Positions 33,262-43,692 of a stretch of DNA of 64,000 nt are shown in pieces. The translations under genes and the position numbers were made by a program. The stretch comes from Aquimarina agarilytica ZC1. GTDB lineage: Bacteria; Bacteroidota; Bacteroidia; Flavobacteriales; Flavobacteriaceae. The first letter of the stretch is position 1. Every line of letters starts with the position of its first letter. The stretch covers positions 37,434 to 101,433 of the forward strand of contig NZ_JH621247.1 of the NCBI RefSeq assembly GCF_000255455.1, given 5' to 3'. The notes beneath the pieces are model-generated. The model had not been told where the DNA came from, made no database searches, and saw only the letters and a list, made by a program, of their open reading frames with translations.

Positions 33262-36200
33262 ATGTCATCAAACAAGAAATACTGGAAAAGTGTTGAGGAG
33301 CTAAGTGATAGCTCTATGGTTGAGGCGCTCAAGCAAAATGAGTTTTCTGAGGATATTCCTGTAGAGGAGTTTTTGGGAGATAAAGAAATGCTTGATGAAT
33401 CTTCTACATCACGTAGAGATTTTTTGAAGTATGTTGGGTTTAGTACTGCTGCTGCTACATTAGCGGCATGTGAAGGCCCAGTTGTAAAAGCTATTCCTTA
33501 TGTAGTGCAACCGGAGCAAATTGTTCCTGGGGTTGCTAACTATTATGCAACTACTATTGCAGATGGATTTGATTTTGCAAATGTACTTGTGAAAACTCGA
33601 GAAGGTAGGCCAATTAAAATTGAAAGCAATCGTTTAGCGGGTGCAAATGGAGCGGCTAATGCACGTGTGCATGCTTCGGTATTGTCAATGTATGATAATA
33701 CGCGTTTAAAAACTCCTCAAATTGGTGGTAAATCTACTGATTGGGCTAAGTTTGATAAACAATTAGCATCAAAGTTGAGTGGGGTTTCTGGTAAAATTGT
33801 GTTATTGACACAGACTTTTGCTAGTCCTTCAACGGATAAATTAATTGGTGAATTTGCTTCTAAATATCCAAATGTTTCTCATGTAATTTATGATTCAGTT
33901 TCTAATTCTGAAGCCTTAGCTGCTTATGAGCAGGTGTATGGTGTTCGTGGATTAGCTGATTATGACTTTGAAAAAGCGTCAACTATAGTAAGTGTTGGTG
34001 CTGATTTTGTGGGTGATTGGCAAGGTGGAGGATATGATGCTGGATATGCAAAAGGACGTGTTCCTCAGCATGGAAAAATGTCACGTCACGTACAGTTTGA
34101 AGCTAATATGACATTGTCTGGAGCAAATGCTGATAAGCGTATTCCGACTACGCCATCACAACAGAAGCAAGTATTGGCTGCGTTGTATGGGTATGTAATG
34201 GGGTATGCTGTAAATGCAAGCTTACCAGCTCCAATAAATGAAGCGGCTAAAAAAGCGGCACAACAATTAAAAGCTGCTGGTAGTAAAGCAGTGGTTGTTA
34301 CGGGTATTCAAGATAAAGATGCACAAGTAATTGCTTTAGCAATTAATAATAAATTAGGGAGTAAAGTATTTAATGCTGAGCGACCTAAATTAACCAGTCA
34401 AGGTGATGCTGCTAAGGTAAACGCTTTGGTTGCGGATATGAATGCTGGTAAAATTGGAGCATTATTAATAGCAGGAGTGAATCCTGTGTATTCATTACCA
34501 AATTCAAAGGAGTTTGTTAGTGGATTAAAAAAGGTAGGGGTGACAGTTTCTTTTGCTTCAAGTAATGATGAAACTGCCGCTTTATGTGAATTTGTTGCAA
34601 CAACTCCACATTATTTAGAATCATGGGGTGATGTTGAAATCAATAAGGGGGTGTATAGTTTGGTGCAACCTACTATTAGACCTTTATTTAAAACACGCCA
34701 ATTTCAGGATACATTATTGCAATTAATTGGTTCTGGTTTGACGTATGACGCGTACATGAAAAATGTATGGAAGTCTTCTATTTTAGGTGGAGCTTCGTTT
34801 AATAAAGCCTTGCATGATGGTGTGTTTAAAACAGCTGTTGTGTCTAGTGTTGCCGCTGAAGGTGATGTTGAAGAAGGTGCAGAGGCAGCTGCTTTTACAA
34901 GTTCGTTTGCTACATCTGTTAGAAGTTTAACTTCAGCGAAAGCGAAAGGTTTAGAGCTTACATTATATACAAAAACAGCTATGGGTAGTGGTAATCAAGC
35001 TGTTAACCCTTGGTTGCAAGAATTGCCAGATCCATTAACAAGAGCTTCTTGGGATAACTACTTAACAGTTTCTAAGGCTGATGCAGCAAGCTTAGGTTTG
35101 GAAAACAAAAATGTAGCTAACGGAGCATTAAATGGTAGTTATGCTACAGTAACTGTTGGTGGTGCTACCTTAGAAAATGTACCAGTGATCATTCAGCCAG
35201 GTCAAGCTAAAGGATCTGTAGGTTTGGCCTTGGGGTACGGAAGAAAGCAAGGATTAAAAGAAGAGATGCAAGTTGGGGTGAATGCTTTTTCATTGTATCA
35301 AAACTTTAATAATGTACAATCGGTTAAGGTTGATAAAGCTGGAGGAGAGCATGAATTTGCTTGTGTACAGTTGCAAAAAACATTAATGGGTCGTGGTGAT
35401 ATTATAAAAGAAACGACTTTAGAGATATTTAATACTAAAGATAAGCCAGTTTATAATCCGACTCCAATGGTTTCATTGGATCATGAGGAAACACCAGTAA
35501 CTTCTCCAGATGTGGATTTATGGGATGAGTTTGATCGAACAATTGGTCATCACTTTAATTTATCTATAGATTTAAATGCATGTACAGGTTGTGGGGCGTG
35601 TGTAGTAGCATGTCATGCAGAAAATAATGTGCCTGTTGTTGGTAAGTCTGAGGTACGTAGGTCTCGTGATATGCACTGGTTGCGTATTGATAGGTATTAT
35701 TCTTCGGAAGAAACATTTGAAGGGGATAACGAAACTAAAGATGGATTTGATGGTTTAGGTGATAGTTTATCTGGATTTGGAGAGCTTGAAGTAGCTTCAG
35801 AGAATCCTCAGGTAGCTTTTCAGCCTGTAATGTGTCAGCATTGTAATCATGCACCATGTGAAACAGTTTGTCCAGTAGCGGCAACTTCTCATGGTAAGCA
35901 AGGTCAAAATCATATGGCATATAACCGTTGTGTAGGTACACGTTATTGTGCAAACAACTGTCCTTATAAAGTGCGTCGTTTTAACTGGTTCTTGTATAAC
36001 CAAAATGACGAGTTTGATTTCCATATGAATAATGATTTAGGTCGTATGGTGGTTAATCCAGATGTAACAGTGCGTTCTCGTGGGGTAATGGAAAAATGTT
36101 CAATGTGTATGCAAATGACGCAGAAGACTATTTTAGATGCTAAGCGTGATGGACGTGTCATTAAGGATGGTGAATTCCAGACTGCATGTTCAAATGCATG

Positions 36201-36357
36201 TGTTAGTGGCGCTATTACATTCGGAGATATTAATGATAAGTCAAGTAAAGTGGCAAAATCATTAGAAGGAGATCGTATGTATCACTTGTTAGAGCATGTT
36301 GGAACAAAACCAAATGTGCAGTATCAAGTAAAAGTACGTAACACAAAAGAAGCTTAA
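33262..36357 (+). CDS. actB: alternative complex III, iron-sulfur subunit ActB
   Basis: The 1031-residue protein begins with a Tat-type region (SRRDFLKYVGFS, RR at 51-52) that ends in a lipobox (LAAC, C70), so it is exported folded and may be lipid-anchored. Residues about 75-730 resemble molybdopterin oxidoreductases, which in ActB bind no molybdenum. The C-terminal part has four cysteine clusters for Fe-S centres: CTGCGACVVAC from C774, CQHCNHAPC from C858, CVGTRYCANNC and the CSMCM/CSNAC set. It links ActC to the hemes of ActA and ActE. Confidence 0.95.
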   Translation: MSSNKKYWKSVEELSDSSMVEALKQNEFSEDIPVEEFLGDKEMLDESSTSRRDFLKYVGFSTAAATLAACEGPVVKAIPYVVQPEQIVPGVANYYATTIADGFDFANVLVKTREGRPIKIESNRLAGANGAANARVHASVLSMYDNTRLKTPQIGGKSTDWAKFDKQLASKLSGVSGKIVLLTQTFASPSTDKLIGEFASKYPNVSHVIYDSVSNSEALAAYEQVYGVRGLADYDFEKASTIVSVGADFVGDWQGGGYDAGYAKGRVPQHGKMSRHVQFEANMTLSGANADKRIPTTPSQQKQVLAALYGYVMGYAVNASLPAPINEAAKKAAQQLKAAGSKAVVVTGIQDKDAQVIALAINNKLGSKVFNAERPKLTSQGDAAKVNALVADMNAGKIGALLIAGVNPVYSLPNSKEFVSGLKKVGVTVSFASSNDETAALCEFVATTPHYLESWGDVEINKGVYSLVQPTIRPLFKTRQFQDTLLQLIGSGLTYDAYMKNVWKSSILGGASFNKALHDGVFKTAVVSSVAAEGDVEEGAEAAAFTSSFATSVRSLTSAKAKGLELTLYTKTAMGSGNQAVNPWLQELPDPLTRASWDNYLTVSKADAASLGLENKNVANGALNGSYATVTVGGATLENVPVIIQPGQAKGSVGLALGYGRKQGLKEEMQVGVNAFSLYQNFNNVQSVKVDKAGGEHEFACVQLQKTLMGRGDIIKETTLEIFNTKDKPVYNPTPMVSLDHEETPVTSPDVDLWDEFDRTIGHHFNLSIDLNACTGCGACVVACHAENNVPVVGKSEVRRSRDMHWLRIDRYYSSEETFEGDNETKDGFDGLGDSLSGFGELEVASENPQVAFQPVMCQHCNHAPCETVCPVAATSHGKQGQNHMAYNRCVGTRYCANNCPYKVRRFNWFLYNQNDEFDFHMNNDLGRMVVNPDVTVRSRGVMEKCSMCMQMTQKTILDAKRDGRVIKDGEFQTACSNACVSGAITFGDINDKSSKVAKSLEGDRMYHLLEHVGTKPNVQYQVKVRNTKEA

Positions 36358-36390
36358 TTAATTAACAAAGAAACTAATAGATAGTATATT

Positions 36391-37839
36391 ATGTCTCATT
36401 ACGAAGCACCTATACGAAGACCTCTTGTAACAGGCGATAAAAGTTACCACGATGTAACTTTGGACGTTGTCGCGCCTGTGGAAGGAAAAGCAAATAAACA
36501 ATGGTGGATTGTGTTTTCAATTGCCTTTGTAGCTTTTGCATGGGGATTGGGTTGTATGACCTATACCATTTCAACTGGAATTGGTACTTGGGGATTAAAT
36601 AAAACAGTAGGATGGGCCTGGGATATTACCAACTTTGTATGGTGGGTAGGTATCGGACACGCAGGAACATTAATTTCAGCAGTATTATTATTATTCCGTC
36701 AAAAATGGCGTATGGCAATTAACCGTTCTGCGGAGGCTATGACCATATTTTCGGTAATGCAAGCAGGTTTATTTCCAATTATACACATGGGGCGTCCATG
36801 GTTAGCATATTGGGTATTACCGATACCTAACCAATTTGGTTCGTTATGGGTAAACTTTAACTCGCCATTACTTTGGGATGTATTTGCAATTTCAACTTAC
36901 CTTTCGGTTTCATTAGTATTTTGGTGGACTGGTTTGTTACCTGATTTTGCAATGATACGTGATAGAGCGGTAACACCATTTACAAAACAGATTTATAGCG
37001 TACTTTCTTTTGGTTGGTCTGGTCGTGCTAAAGACTGGCAACGTTTTGAAGAAGTATCATTGGTATTGGCAGGTTTAGCAACTCCATTAGTACTTTCTGT
37101 ACATACCATTGTATCCTTTGACTTTGCTACATCGGTGATTCCAGGTTGGCATACGACAATTTTCCCTCCTTACTTTGTGGCAGGGGCGATTTTCTCAGGT
37201 TTTGCCATGGTAAATACCTTACTTATAATCATGCGTAAGGTGTGTAACTTAGAAAATTATATCACACTTCAACATATCGAGTTAATGAATATCGTTATTA
37301 TGTTAACGGGATCTATTGTGGGTGTGGCATATATTACTGAGCTTTTTGTAGCATGGTATTCTGGAGTAGAGTATGAGCAGTATGCTTTCTTAAACAGAGC
37401 AACTGGACCTTACTGGTGGGCATACTGGTCAATGATGACTTGTAATGTGTTTTCACCTCAATTTATGTGGTTTCCTAAGTTGAGAAGAAGTATTATGTTT
37501 TCTTTCTTTATATCAATTGTGGTAAACATAGGAATGTGGTTTGAGCGTTTTGTGATTATTGTAACATCACTACACCGTGATTATTTACCATCATCATGGA
37601 CTATGTTTTCACCTACATTTGTTGATATCGGAATATTTATTGGTACCATTGGTTTCTTCTTTGTGTTATTCTTGTTGTACTCGCGTACATTCCCTGTAAT
37701 TGCTCAAGCGGAAGTGAAATCGATACTTAAATCTTCAGGTGAGAAGTATAAGAAATTAAGAGAGGCCGGAAAGCCTACTTATGAAAGAGCTGAAGGAATT
37801 GTTGAATTATTAGCGGATAGTCAAGACGACCATCACTAA
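36391..37839 (+). CDS. actC: alternative complex III, NrfD-like membrane subunit ActC
   Basis: The 482-residue polytopic protein of the NrfD/PsrC family has about ten membrane helices and carries the menaquinol site. Recognisable segments are the N-terminal YEAPIRRPLVTGDKSYHDVT, WAWDITNFVWWVGIGHAGTL and WHTTIFPPYFVAGAIFSGFA. It follows actB by 33 bases. Confidence 0.95.
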   Translation: MSHYEAPIRRPLVTGDKSYHDVTLDVVAPVEGKANKQWWIVFSIAFVAFAWGLGCMTYTISTGIGTWGLNKTVGWAWDITNFVWWVGIGHAGTLISAVLLLFRQKWRMAINRSAEAMTIFSVMQAGLFPIIHMGRPWLAYWVLPIPNQFGSLWVNFNSPLLWDVFAISTYLSVSLVFWWTGLLPDFAMIRDRAVTPFTKQIYSVLSFGWSGRAKDWQRFEEVSLVLAGLATPLVLSVHTIVSFDFATSVIPGWHTTIFPPYFVAGAIFSGFAMVNTLLIIMRKVCNLENYITLQHIELMNIVIMLTGSIVGVAYITELFVAWYSGVEYEQYAFLNRATGPYWWAYWSMMTCNVFSPQFMWFPKLRRSIMFSFFISIVVNIGMWFERFVIIVTSLHRDYLPSSWTMFSPTFVDIGIFIGTIGFFFVLFLLYSRTFPVIAQAEVKSILKSSGEKYKKLREAGKPTYERAEGIVELLADSQDDHH

Positions 37840-37858
37840 ACTATAAAAGTAACTATAG

Positions 37859-38386
37859 ATGGCTTCAAAAGTTGTTCATGCCTATTACCTTGATGACGAG
37901 GTACTGATGGATGCAGTAAAAGCATTAAAAATTAAGCACTACCACATTGAAGAGGTGTTTACACCTTTTCCAGTGCACGGATTAGATAAATTGATGGGCT
38001 TGCCACACACACGTTTGGCTATATGCTCTTTTTTATATGGATTAGTTGGTTTAACTGTAGCCGTTACCATGATGAATTACATCATGATTGAAGACTGGCC
38101 ACAGGATATCGGAGGGAAACCAAGTTTTAGTTATATCGAAAACTTGCCTTCGTTTATTCCAATTATGTTTGAGCTTACGGTATTTTTTGCAGCTCACTTA
38201 ATGGTAATAACATTTTACATGAGAAGTAAATTGTGGCCATTTAAAAAAGCTGAAAACCCAGATGAGCGTACTACTGATGATCATTTTTTAGTAGAGGTTG
38301 ATGCAAGTCATACAAATGTCGATGAGTTAACAGCATTTTTGAAGGATACTGGTGCTGTAGAAATTAATTTAAAAGATAAGGAGTAG
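37859..38386 (+). CDS. actD: alternative complex III subunit ActD (DUF3341)
   Basis: The 175-residue protein has an N-terminal cytosolic domain, two membrane helices (about 50-78 and 95-120) and a short C-terminal tail. The phrases VFTPFPVHGLDKLMGL and PHTRLAICSFLYGL are typical of ActD. It is a structural subunit without cofactor. Confidence 0.93.
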   Translation: MASKVVHAYYLDDEVLMDAVKALKIKHYHIEEVFTPFPVHGLDKLMGLPHTRLAICSFLYGLVGLTVAVTMMNYIMIEDWPQDIGGKPSFSYIENLPSFIPIMFELTVFFAAHLMVITFYMRSKLWPFKKAENPDERTTDDHFLVEVDASHTNVDELTAFLKDTGAVEINLKDKE

Positions 38387-38390
38387 CTTT

Positions 38391-39179
38391 ATGAGAACAT
38401 TAATTAATTCACTATTTGCGTTTGCAGCTGTTGCATTGGTTACTTCTTGTAATAGTAAGAAAAAGCCAAACTATCAGTATTTTCCAAATATGTATGAGTC
38501 TGTAGGCTATGAAGCTTATAGTTCTCACGAAGTATTTGCCGATAATAATACATCCGAAGCTTTGTTACCTGTCGAAGGTACAGTTAAAAGAGGATGGTTG
38601 CCATATGACTATACAAATTCTCCAGCAGGTTATGCGTCTGCTAAAGCAGGATTGAAAAATCCACTGCCTTACACCAAGGAGAATGCAGCTAAAGGAAAAG
38701 CATTATATGATATTTACTGTGCTATTTGTCATGGTGGTAAAGGAAACGGAAAAGGAACTTTAGTAAAAAGAGAAAAAATATTGGGGGTACCTAGTTATGA
38801 TGACCCAGGACGTAATATAACTGCTGGTAGTATATATCATGTAATGTATTATGGTATCAACTCTATGGGGTCATATGCTGCTCAAACAAGCATTGAAGAG
38901 CGTTGGCAAATTGCTCAGTATGTGGAGTCTTTAAAAGCTTCATTAGAGGGTAAAAAACCAAGAATAGATAAAGTTTCTGGTAGTAAATCAGATGTTTCAA
39001 TAGTTGACGCTTTATTAGCTAATACAGAAGGATATTATAGTTCCGATGTAGAGTTTGAAGGTGAATTTGATGAGCATTCAGAGATTAAAGAAGATGTAAA
39101 AGATAAAGTTTCTTATAGTAAGAAAGATCTATTGGGAGGTAAATCACATCATTCACACAAAGAAGCTGGTAAAAAATAA
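38391..39179 (+). CDS. actE: alternative complex III, monoheme cytochrome lipoprotein ActE
   Basis: The 262-residue protein has a lipobox ending VTSC (C20) and one heme site C110-x2-C113-H114 (CAICHGGKGNGKG). The C-terminal 70 residues are acidic then His/Lys-rich. It faces the periplasm and receives electrons from ActA. It starts four bases after the actD stop. Confidence 0.93.
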   Translation: MRTLINSLFAFAAVALVTSCNSKKKPNYQYFPNMYESVGYEAYSSHEVFADNNTSEALLPVEGTVKRGWLPYDYTNSPAGYASAKAGLKNPLPYTKENAAKGKALYDIYCAICHGGKGNGKGTLVKREKILGVPSYDDPGRNITAGSIYHVMYYGINSMGSYAAQTSIEERWQIAQYVESLKASLEGKKPRIDKVSGSKSDVSIVDALLANTEGYYSSDVEFEGEFDEHSEIKEDVKDKVSYSKKDLLGGKSHHSHKEAGKK

Positions 39180-39208
39180 TTAAGCACGATTAACGATTTT
39201 TTTAAGAT

Positions 39209-40594
39209 ATGTATACGTTATCAAAAAATTTAAAATTAATTCCTATCATATTGATGGTTGTAGGAGCTATTGGGTTAGCTATAGGTTTTACTACTACACC
39301 TAGTACAATAGAGGAAGTAAAAGAGCAATTAGCAAGTCATCATGATGCTCATGGAGCAGCTCATGCACCTGCAGCAGCTCACGGAGCTCATGACAAAGCA
39401 GAACATGGGCATGGTCACGACACTCATAAAGCAGCAGATACGCATGGTGCACACGCTGCTAAATCTCATGATGCGCATGATAGCGATAAACATTATGAAC
39501 ATGTATTGCATCAATTACAGAATAAGCCTTGGGCTGCATTATATGTAGCAGCTTTCTTTTTCTTTATGATTGCATTAGGGGTATTAGCATTTTATGCGAT
39601 TCAATTTGCTGCCCAAGCTGGTTGGTCACCATTGTTATTAAGAGTAATGGAAGGTATTACTGCTTACTTATTACCTGGAGGGATTATACTATTTGTGATT
39701 CTAGCATTGTCTGGTTTCCATATGAATCACTTGTTTGTTTGGATGGATCCAGAAGTTGTTGCTCATGATGAGCTAATACAAGGGAAATCGGGATGGTTAA
39801 ATGTACCTTTCTTTTTAATTAGAGCAGCTATTTACATTGGAGTGTGGAGTTTATATCGTCACTTTGCAGTAAAGTATTCTCGTAATCAAGATGAAAGTCC
39901 AGAAGGGAATGTATGGTACAAAAAGAGTTTTAAATTAGCAGCCGTATTTTTGGTATTCTTTATTTATTCAGAATCAATGATGTCATGGGATTGGATTATG
40001 AGTTTTGATCCTCACTGGTTTAGTACATTGTTTGGATGGTATGTGTTTGCAAGTTTATTTGTAAGTGGAATTACTGTAATTGCATTAGTTACTATTTATT
40101 TGAAATCTAAAGGATATTTAGAGCAGGTAAATGATAGTCATATTCACGATTTAGCTAAATTCATGTTTGGTATTAGTGTATTTTGGACGTATTTATGGTT
40201 TTCTCAATTTATGTTAATATGGTACTCAAACATACCTGAAGAGGTAACGTATTTTATAACACGTATAAATGACTTTAAATTACCATTCTTTGGTATGTTA
40301 ATAATGAATTTCTTATTCCCAATATTATTATTAATCAATTCAGATTACAAAAGAATCAATTGGTTAGTAGTTATGGGAGGAATTGTAATATTATTAGGTC
40401 ACTATATTGATGTGTTTAATATGGTAATGCCTGCTACAGTTGGTAAATCATGGTTTATTGGAATTTCTGAAATAAGTGCAGTATTATTATTTTTAGGAAT
40501 TTTCATTTACGTTGTGTTTAATGCACTAACAAAAGCACCATTAGTACCTAAAGGGAATCCATTACTTGAAGAGAGTAAACATTTCCATTATTAA
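39209..40594 (+). CDS. actF: alternative complex III, membrane subunit ActF
   Basis: The 461-residue polytopic subunit is related to ActC. A notable loop at about residues 43-101 carries some 16 histidines with Ala, Gly and Asp between the first and second helices. Such His-rich loops occur in flavobacterial ActF and may bind metal, but this is not established. The rest has about nine helices, with WDWIMSFDPHWFSTLFGWYV as a family landmark. Confidence 0.93.
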   Translation: MYTLSKNLKLIPIILMVVGAIGLAIGFTTTPSTIEEVKEQLASHHDAHGAAHAPAAAHGAHDKAEHGHGHDTHKAADTHGAHAAKSHDAHDSDKHYEHVLHQLQNKPWAALYVAAFFFFMIALGVLAFYAIQFAAQAGWSPLLLRVMEGITAYLLPGGIILFVILALSGFHMNHLFVWMDPEVVAHDELIQGKSGWLNVPFFLIRAAIYIGVWSLYRHFAVKYSRNQDESPEGNVWYKKSFKLAAVFLVFFIYSESMMSWDWIMSFDPHWFSTLFGWYVFASLFVSGITVIALVTIYLKSKGYLEQVNDSHIHDLAKFMFGISVFWTYLWFSQFMLIWYSNIPEEVTYFITRINDFKLPFFGMLIMNFLFPILLLINSDYKRINWLVVMGGIVILLGHYIDVFNMVMPATVGKSWFIGISEISAVLLFLGIFIYVVFNALTKAPLVPKGNPLLEESKHFHY

Positions 40595-40627
40595 TAGAAT
40601 TTAGACATTAAATTAAGATAGATTACA

Positions 40628-41686
40628 ATGACGATTTTTTTAATCTTACTAGTAGTAGCCCTTTTGGGTATCACTTTTTGGCAACTTTCTAAAATATTAG
40701 AATTGTCTCAAGGATCAGCCGATAATTCACAAGTGGCTAATGATAAAGACAATTCCATGCAAGGAAAGCTCATGCTTGCATTTGTAGGTTTTTTATATTT
40801 TTTGACAGTTTGGTGTTTTGTAAAGTACGATAGTTATTTTTTACCTGAAGCTGCCTCTGAGCACGGAACAGATTATGATAGATTAATGATGATCTCGGTA
40901 GTGTTGATCATGTTTGTTCAAATCATTACACAAGGTTTATTACACTTTTTTGCTTATAAATACCGTGGAAAAAAAGAAAATAAAGCTACCTTTTTTGCAG
41001 ATAGTAATTTACTTGAGATTATTTGGACAGCTATTCCAATTGTTACATTAGCAGCATTAATTATCTACGGATTGTATACATGGGTAGATATTATGAGTAT
41101 TGATGATGATGAAGATGCTTTAGTAGTTGAATTATATGCTTATCAGTTTGACTGGAGAGCACGTTATGCTGGAGCGGATAATGAATTGGGAAAAGCAAAT
41201 GTCCGTTTTATTGAGGGCGTAAATATTTTAGGTGTAGATGCTTCTGATAACTATGCTCAAGATGATATTATTGTTAATGAATTGCATTTACCAGTAGGTA
41301 AAAAAGTGATTTTTAAGATGAGATCTCAGGATGTATTGCATTCAGCTTACATGCCTTTCTTTAGAGCACAAATGAATGTGGTACCAGGAATGATTACTGA
41401 GTTTTCATATACGCCTACAAAAACTACTGAAGAAATGAGAACTTCTGAGTTTATGGTAGAAAAAGTTGAAACAATTAATACAATCAGAAAAGCTAAGAGT
41501 AAAGATTTGTTAGCTAAAGGTGAAGAAGCATTAGAGCCTTATGAATTTGATTACTATTTATTGTGTAATAAAATTTGTGGAGCATCGCACTTTAATATGC
41601 AAATGAAGATTATCGTTGAATCTGAAGAAGATTATAATAATTGGATAGCAGAACAAAAAACATTCAGACAAGTAGTTTCTAAATAA
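40628..41686 (+). CDS. coxB: cytochrome c oxidase subunit II
   Basis: The 352-residue protein has three hydrophobic segments (residues about 2-18, 47-65 and 83-105), a further one at about 130-150, and a periplasmic cupredoxin domain. All CuA ligands are present: H238 (VLHSAYMP), C313, E or main chain in between, C317, H321 and M324 (CNKICGASHFNM). It takes electrons for subunit I. No cytochrome c domain is fused, which fits direct transfer from alternative complex III in a supercomplex. Confidence 0.95.
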   Translation: MTIFLILLVVALLGITFWQLSKILELSQGSADNSQVANDKDNSMQGKLMLAFVGFLYFLTVWCFVKYDSYFLPEAASEHGTDYDRLMMISVVLIMFVQIITQGLLHFFAYKYRGKKENKATFFADSNLLEIIWTAIPIVTLAALIIYGLYTWVDIMSIDDDEDALVVELYAYQFDWRARYAGADNELGKANVRFIEGVNILGVDASDNYAQDDIIVNELHLPVGKKVIFKMRSQDVLHSAYMPFFRAQMNVVPGMITEFSYTPTKTTEEMRTSEFMVEKVETINTIRKAKSKDLLAKGEEALEPYEFDYYLLCNKICGASHFNMQMKIIVESEEDYNNWIAEQKTFRQVVSK

Positions 41687-41795
41687 ACATAGGAGCAATT
41701 TAACAAGAGAAGTATAATTTTATAATTTGTTCGATATATAGTATCAATAATTTATAAGATATTTATAATAGAAAACATACAAAAGGTTTTAAATT

Positions 41796-43583
41796 ATGTC
41801 AGCAGACGGACACGGACATCACAAAGAAACATTCATCACTAAGTATATTTTTAGTGAAGACCATAAAATGATTTCAAAGCAGTATTTAATTACTGGTTTG
41901 CTTATGGGTATTATAGGTATTGCAATGTCGATATTATTCAGAATGCAAATTGCATGGCCTGAACAATCTTTTGCAATTTTTGAGGTATTGTTAGGGAAAT
42001 GGGCTCCTGATGGAGTGATGGATCCTAATGTATATTTAGCTTTAGTAACAATTCATGGTACCATTATGGTATTCTTTGTACTTACAGCAGGATTGAGTGG
42101 TACATTTAGTAACCTATTAATTCCATTGCAAATTGGAGCACGTGATATGGCTTCAGGTTTTTTAAACATGGTGTCTTATTGGTTATTCTTTTTGAGTAGC
42201 ATTATCATGGTCTTTTCTTTATTTGTAGAGGCTGGGCCAGCAGCTGCAGGTTGGACAATATATCCTCCATTAAGTGCTTTACCACAAGCAATGCCAGGAT
42301 CTGGAATGGGAATGACATTATGGTTAGTGTCTATGGCAATATTTATTGCTTCTTCATTATTAGGATCTTTAAATTATGTAGTAACTGTAATTAATTTACG
42401 TACAAAAGGAATGTCAATGACGCGTATGCCTTTAACAATTTGGGCATTCTTTGTTACTGCAATTATCGGTATTGTTTCTTTCCCAGTATTATTATCGGCA
42501 GCATTGTTATTAATTATGGATAGAGGTTTTGGTACTTCATTCTATTTAAGTGATATTTTTATTAAAGGTGAAGTGTTACATAATCAAGGGGGGTCACCAG
42601 TATTGTTTGAACACTTATTTTGGTTCTTAGGTCACCCTGAAGTATACATTGTATTATTACCAGCTTTAGGTATAACTTCTGAAATTATTGCGACAAATTC
42701 TCGTAAACCAATTTTTGGTTACCGTGCCATGGTAGGATCAATCATTGCGATTGCTTTCTTATCTACAATTGTATGGGGTCATCATATGTTTGTATCTGGA
42801 ATGAATCCATTCCTAGGATCGGTATTTACATTTACAACATTATTAATTGCAATACCATCTGCTGTAAAATCATTTAACTATATTACTACATTATGGAAAG
42901 GTAATTTACAGTTTAATCCAGGTATGTTATTTTCAATAGGTTTAGTATCTACATTTATAACAGGAGGTTTAACAGGAATTATTTTAGGAGATAGTACATT
43001 AGATATTAACGTGCATGATACTTATTTTGTAGTTGCACACTTCCACTTAGTAATGGGGATATCTGCATTGTATGGTTTATTCGCAGGGGTTTACCATTGG
43101 TTCCCAAAAATGTACGGTCGTATGATGAATAAGAACTTAGGATATGTACACTTTTGGGTAACGGCTATAGGTGCTTATGGAGTTTTCTTTCCAATGCATT
43201 TTGTAGGAATGGCTGGATTACCTCGTAGATATTATACGTATACTAATTTCCCATACTTTGATGATTTAGCTGATACCAATGTTTTGATTACTGTTTTTGC
43301 AATCATAACTGCAGCAGCTCAATTGGTTTTCTTGTATAACTTTATATCATCAATTTTTTATGGTAAAAAAGCAACACAAAACCCATGGAAATCAAATACC
43401 TTAGAATGGACTACACCAGTTGAGCATGTACACGGTAACTGGCCCGGTGAACTGCCAACTGTGTATCGTTGGGCATATGATTACAGTAAAACAAATGCTG
43501 ATGGTGAGTATGTAATAGCAGGTCAGGATTATGCGCCTCAAGTAGTTCCTTTACAGGAAAACGAAGAAGAATTGCATCACTAG
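41796..43583 (+). CDS. coxA: cytochrome c oxidase subunit I
   Basis: The 595-residue heme-copper oxidase core has H280 and Y284 (GHPEVY, CuB ligand and crosslinked tyrosine), H329-H330 (WGHHM), H415 for heme a3 and H417 for heme a (VAHFHLVMG). The tyrosine in GHPEVY marks an A-type oxidase with a K-channel. The extended N-terminus is His-rich (GHGHHKE). It closes the act-cox operon; subunit III and assembly genes are not in this window. Confidence 0.96.
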   Translation: MSADGHGHHKETFITKYIFSEDHKMISKQYLITGLLMGIIGIAMSILFRMQIAWPEQSFAIFEVLLGKWAPDGVMDPNVYLALVTIHGTIMVFFVLTAGLSGTFSNLLIPLQIGARDMASGFLNMVSYWLFFLSSIIMVFSLFVEAGPAAAGWTIYPPLSALPQAMPGSGMGMTLWLVSMAIFIASSLLGSLNYVVTVINLRTKGMSMTRMPLTIWAFFVTAIIGIVSFPVLLSAALLLIMDRGFGTSFYLSDIFIKGEVLHNQGGSPVLFEHLFWFLGHPEVYIVLLPALGITSEIIATNSRKPIFGYRAMVGSIIAIAFLSTIVWGHHMFVSGMNPFLGSVFTFTTLLIAIPSAVKSFNYITTLWKGNLQFNPGMLFSIGLVSTFITGGLTGIILGDSTLDINVHDTYFVVAHFHLVMGISALYGLFAGVYHWFPKMYGRMMNKNLGYVHFWVTAIGAYGVFFPMHFVGMAGLPRRYYTYTNFPYFDDLADTNVLITVFAIITAAAQLVFLYNFISSIFYGKKATQNPWKSNTLEWTTPVEHVHGNWPGELPTVYRWAYDYSKTNADGEYVIAGQDYAPQVVPLQENEEELHH

Positions 43584-43599
43584 GATGTACTTATATATT

Positions 43600-43628
43600 G
43601 AAAGCCCTCTTTTAGAGGGCTTTTTTTG
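43600..43628 (+). terminator. terminator of the act-cox operon
   Basis: AAAGCCCTCT (43601-43610) pairs with AGAGGGCTTT (43614-43623), followed by a T-tract. Confidence 0.92.
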
Positions 43629-43692
43629 TTTTTGTTAATTCCTTATTTATGAAGTTTACCTATTTTTATAATCTACATTAGATACAGTTATT

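Noticed and set aside
39329-39548. Met/His-rich small frames over the ActF His loop
   Set aside because: They are alternative readings of the CAT-rich stretch that encodes the His loop of ActF.
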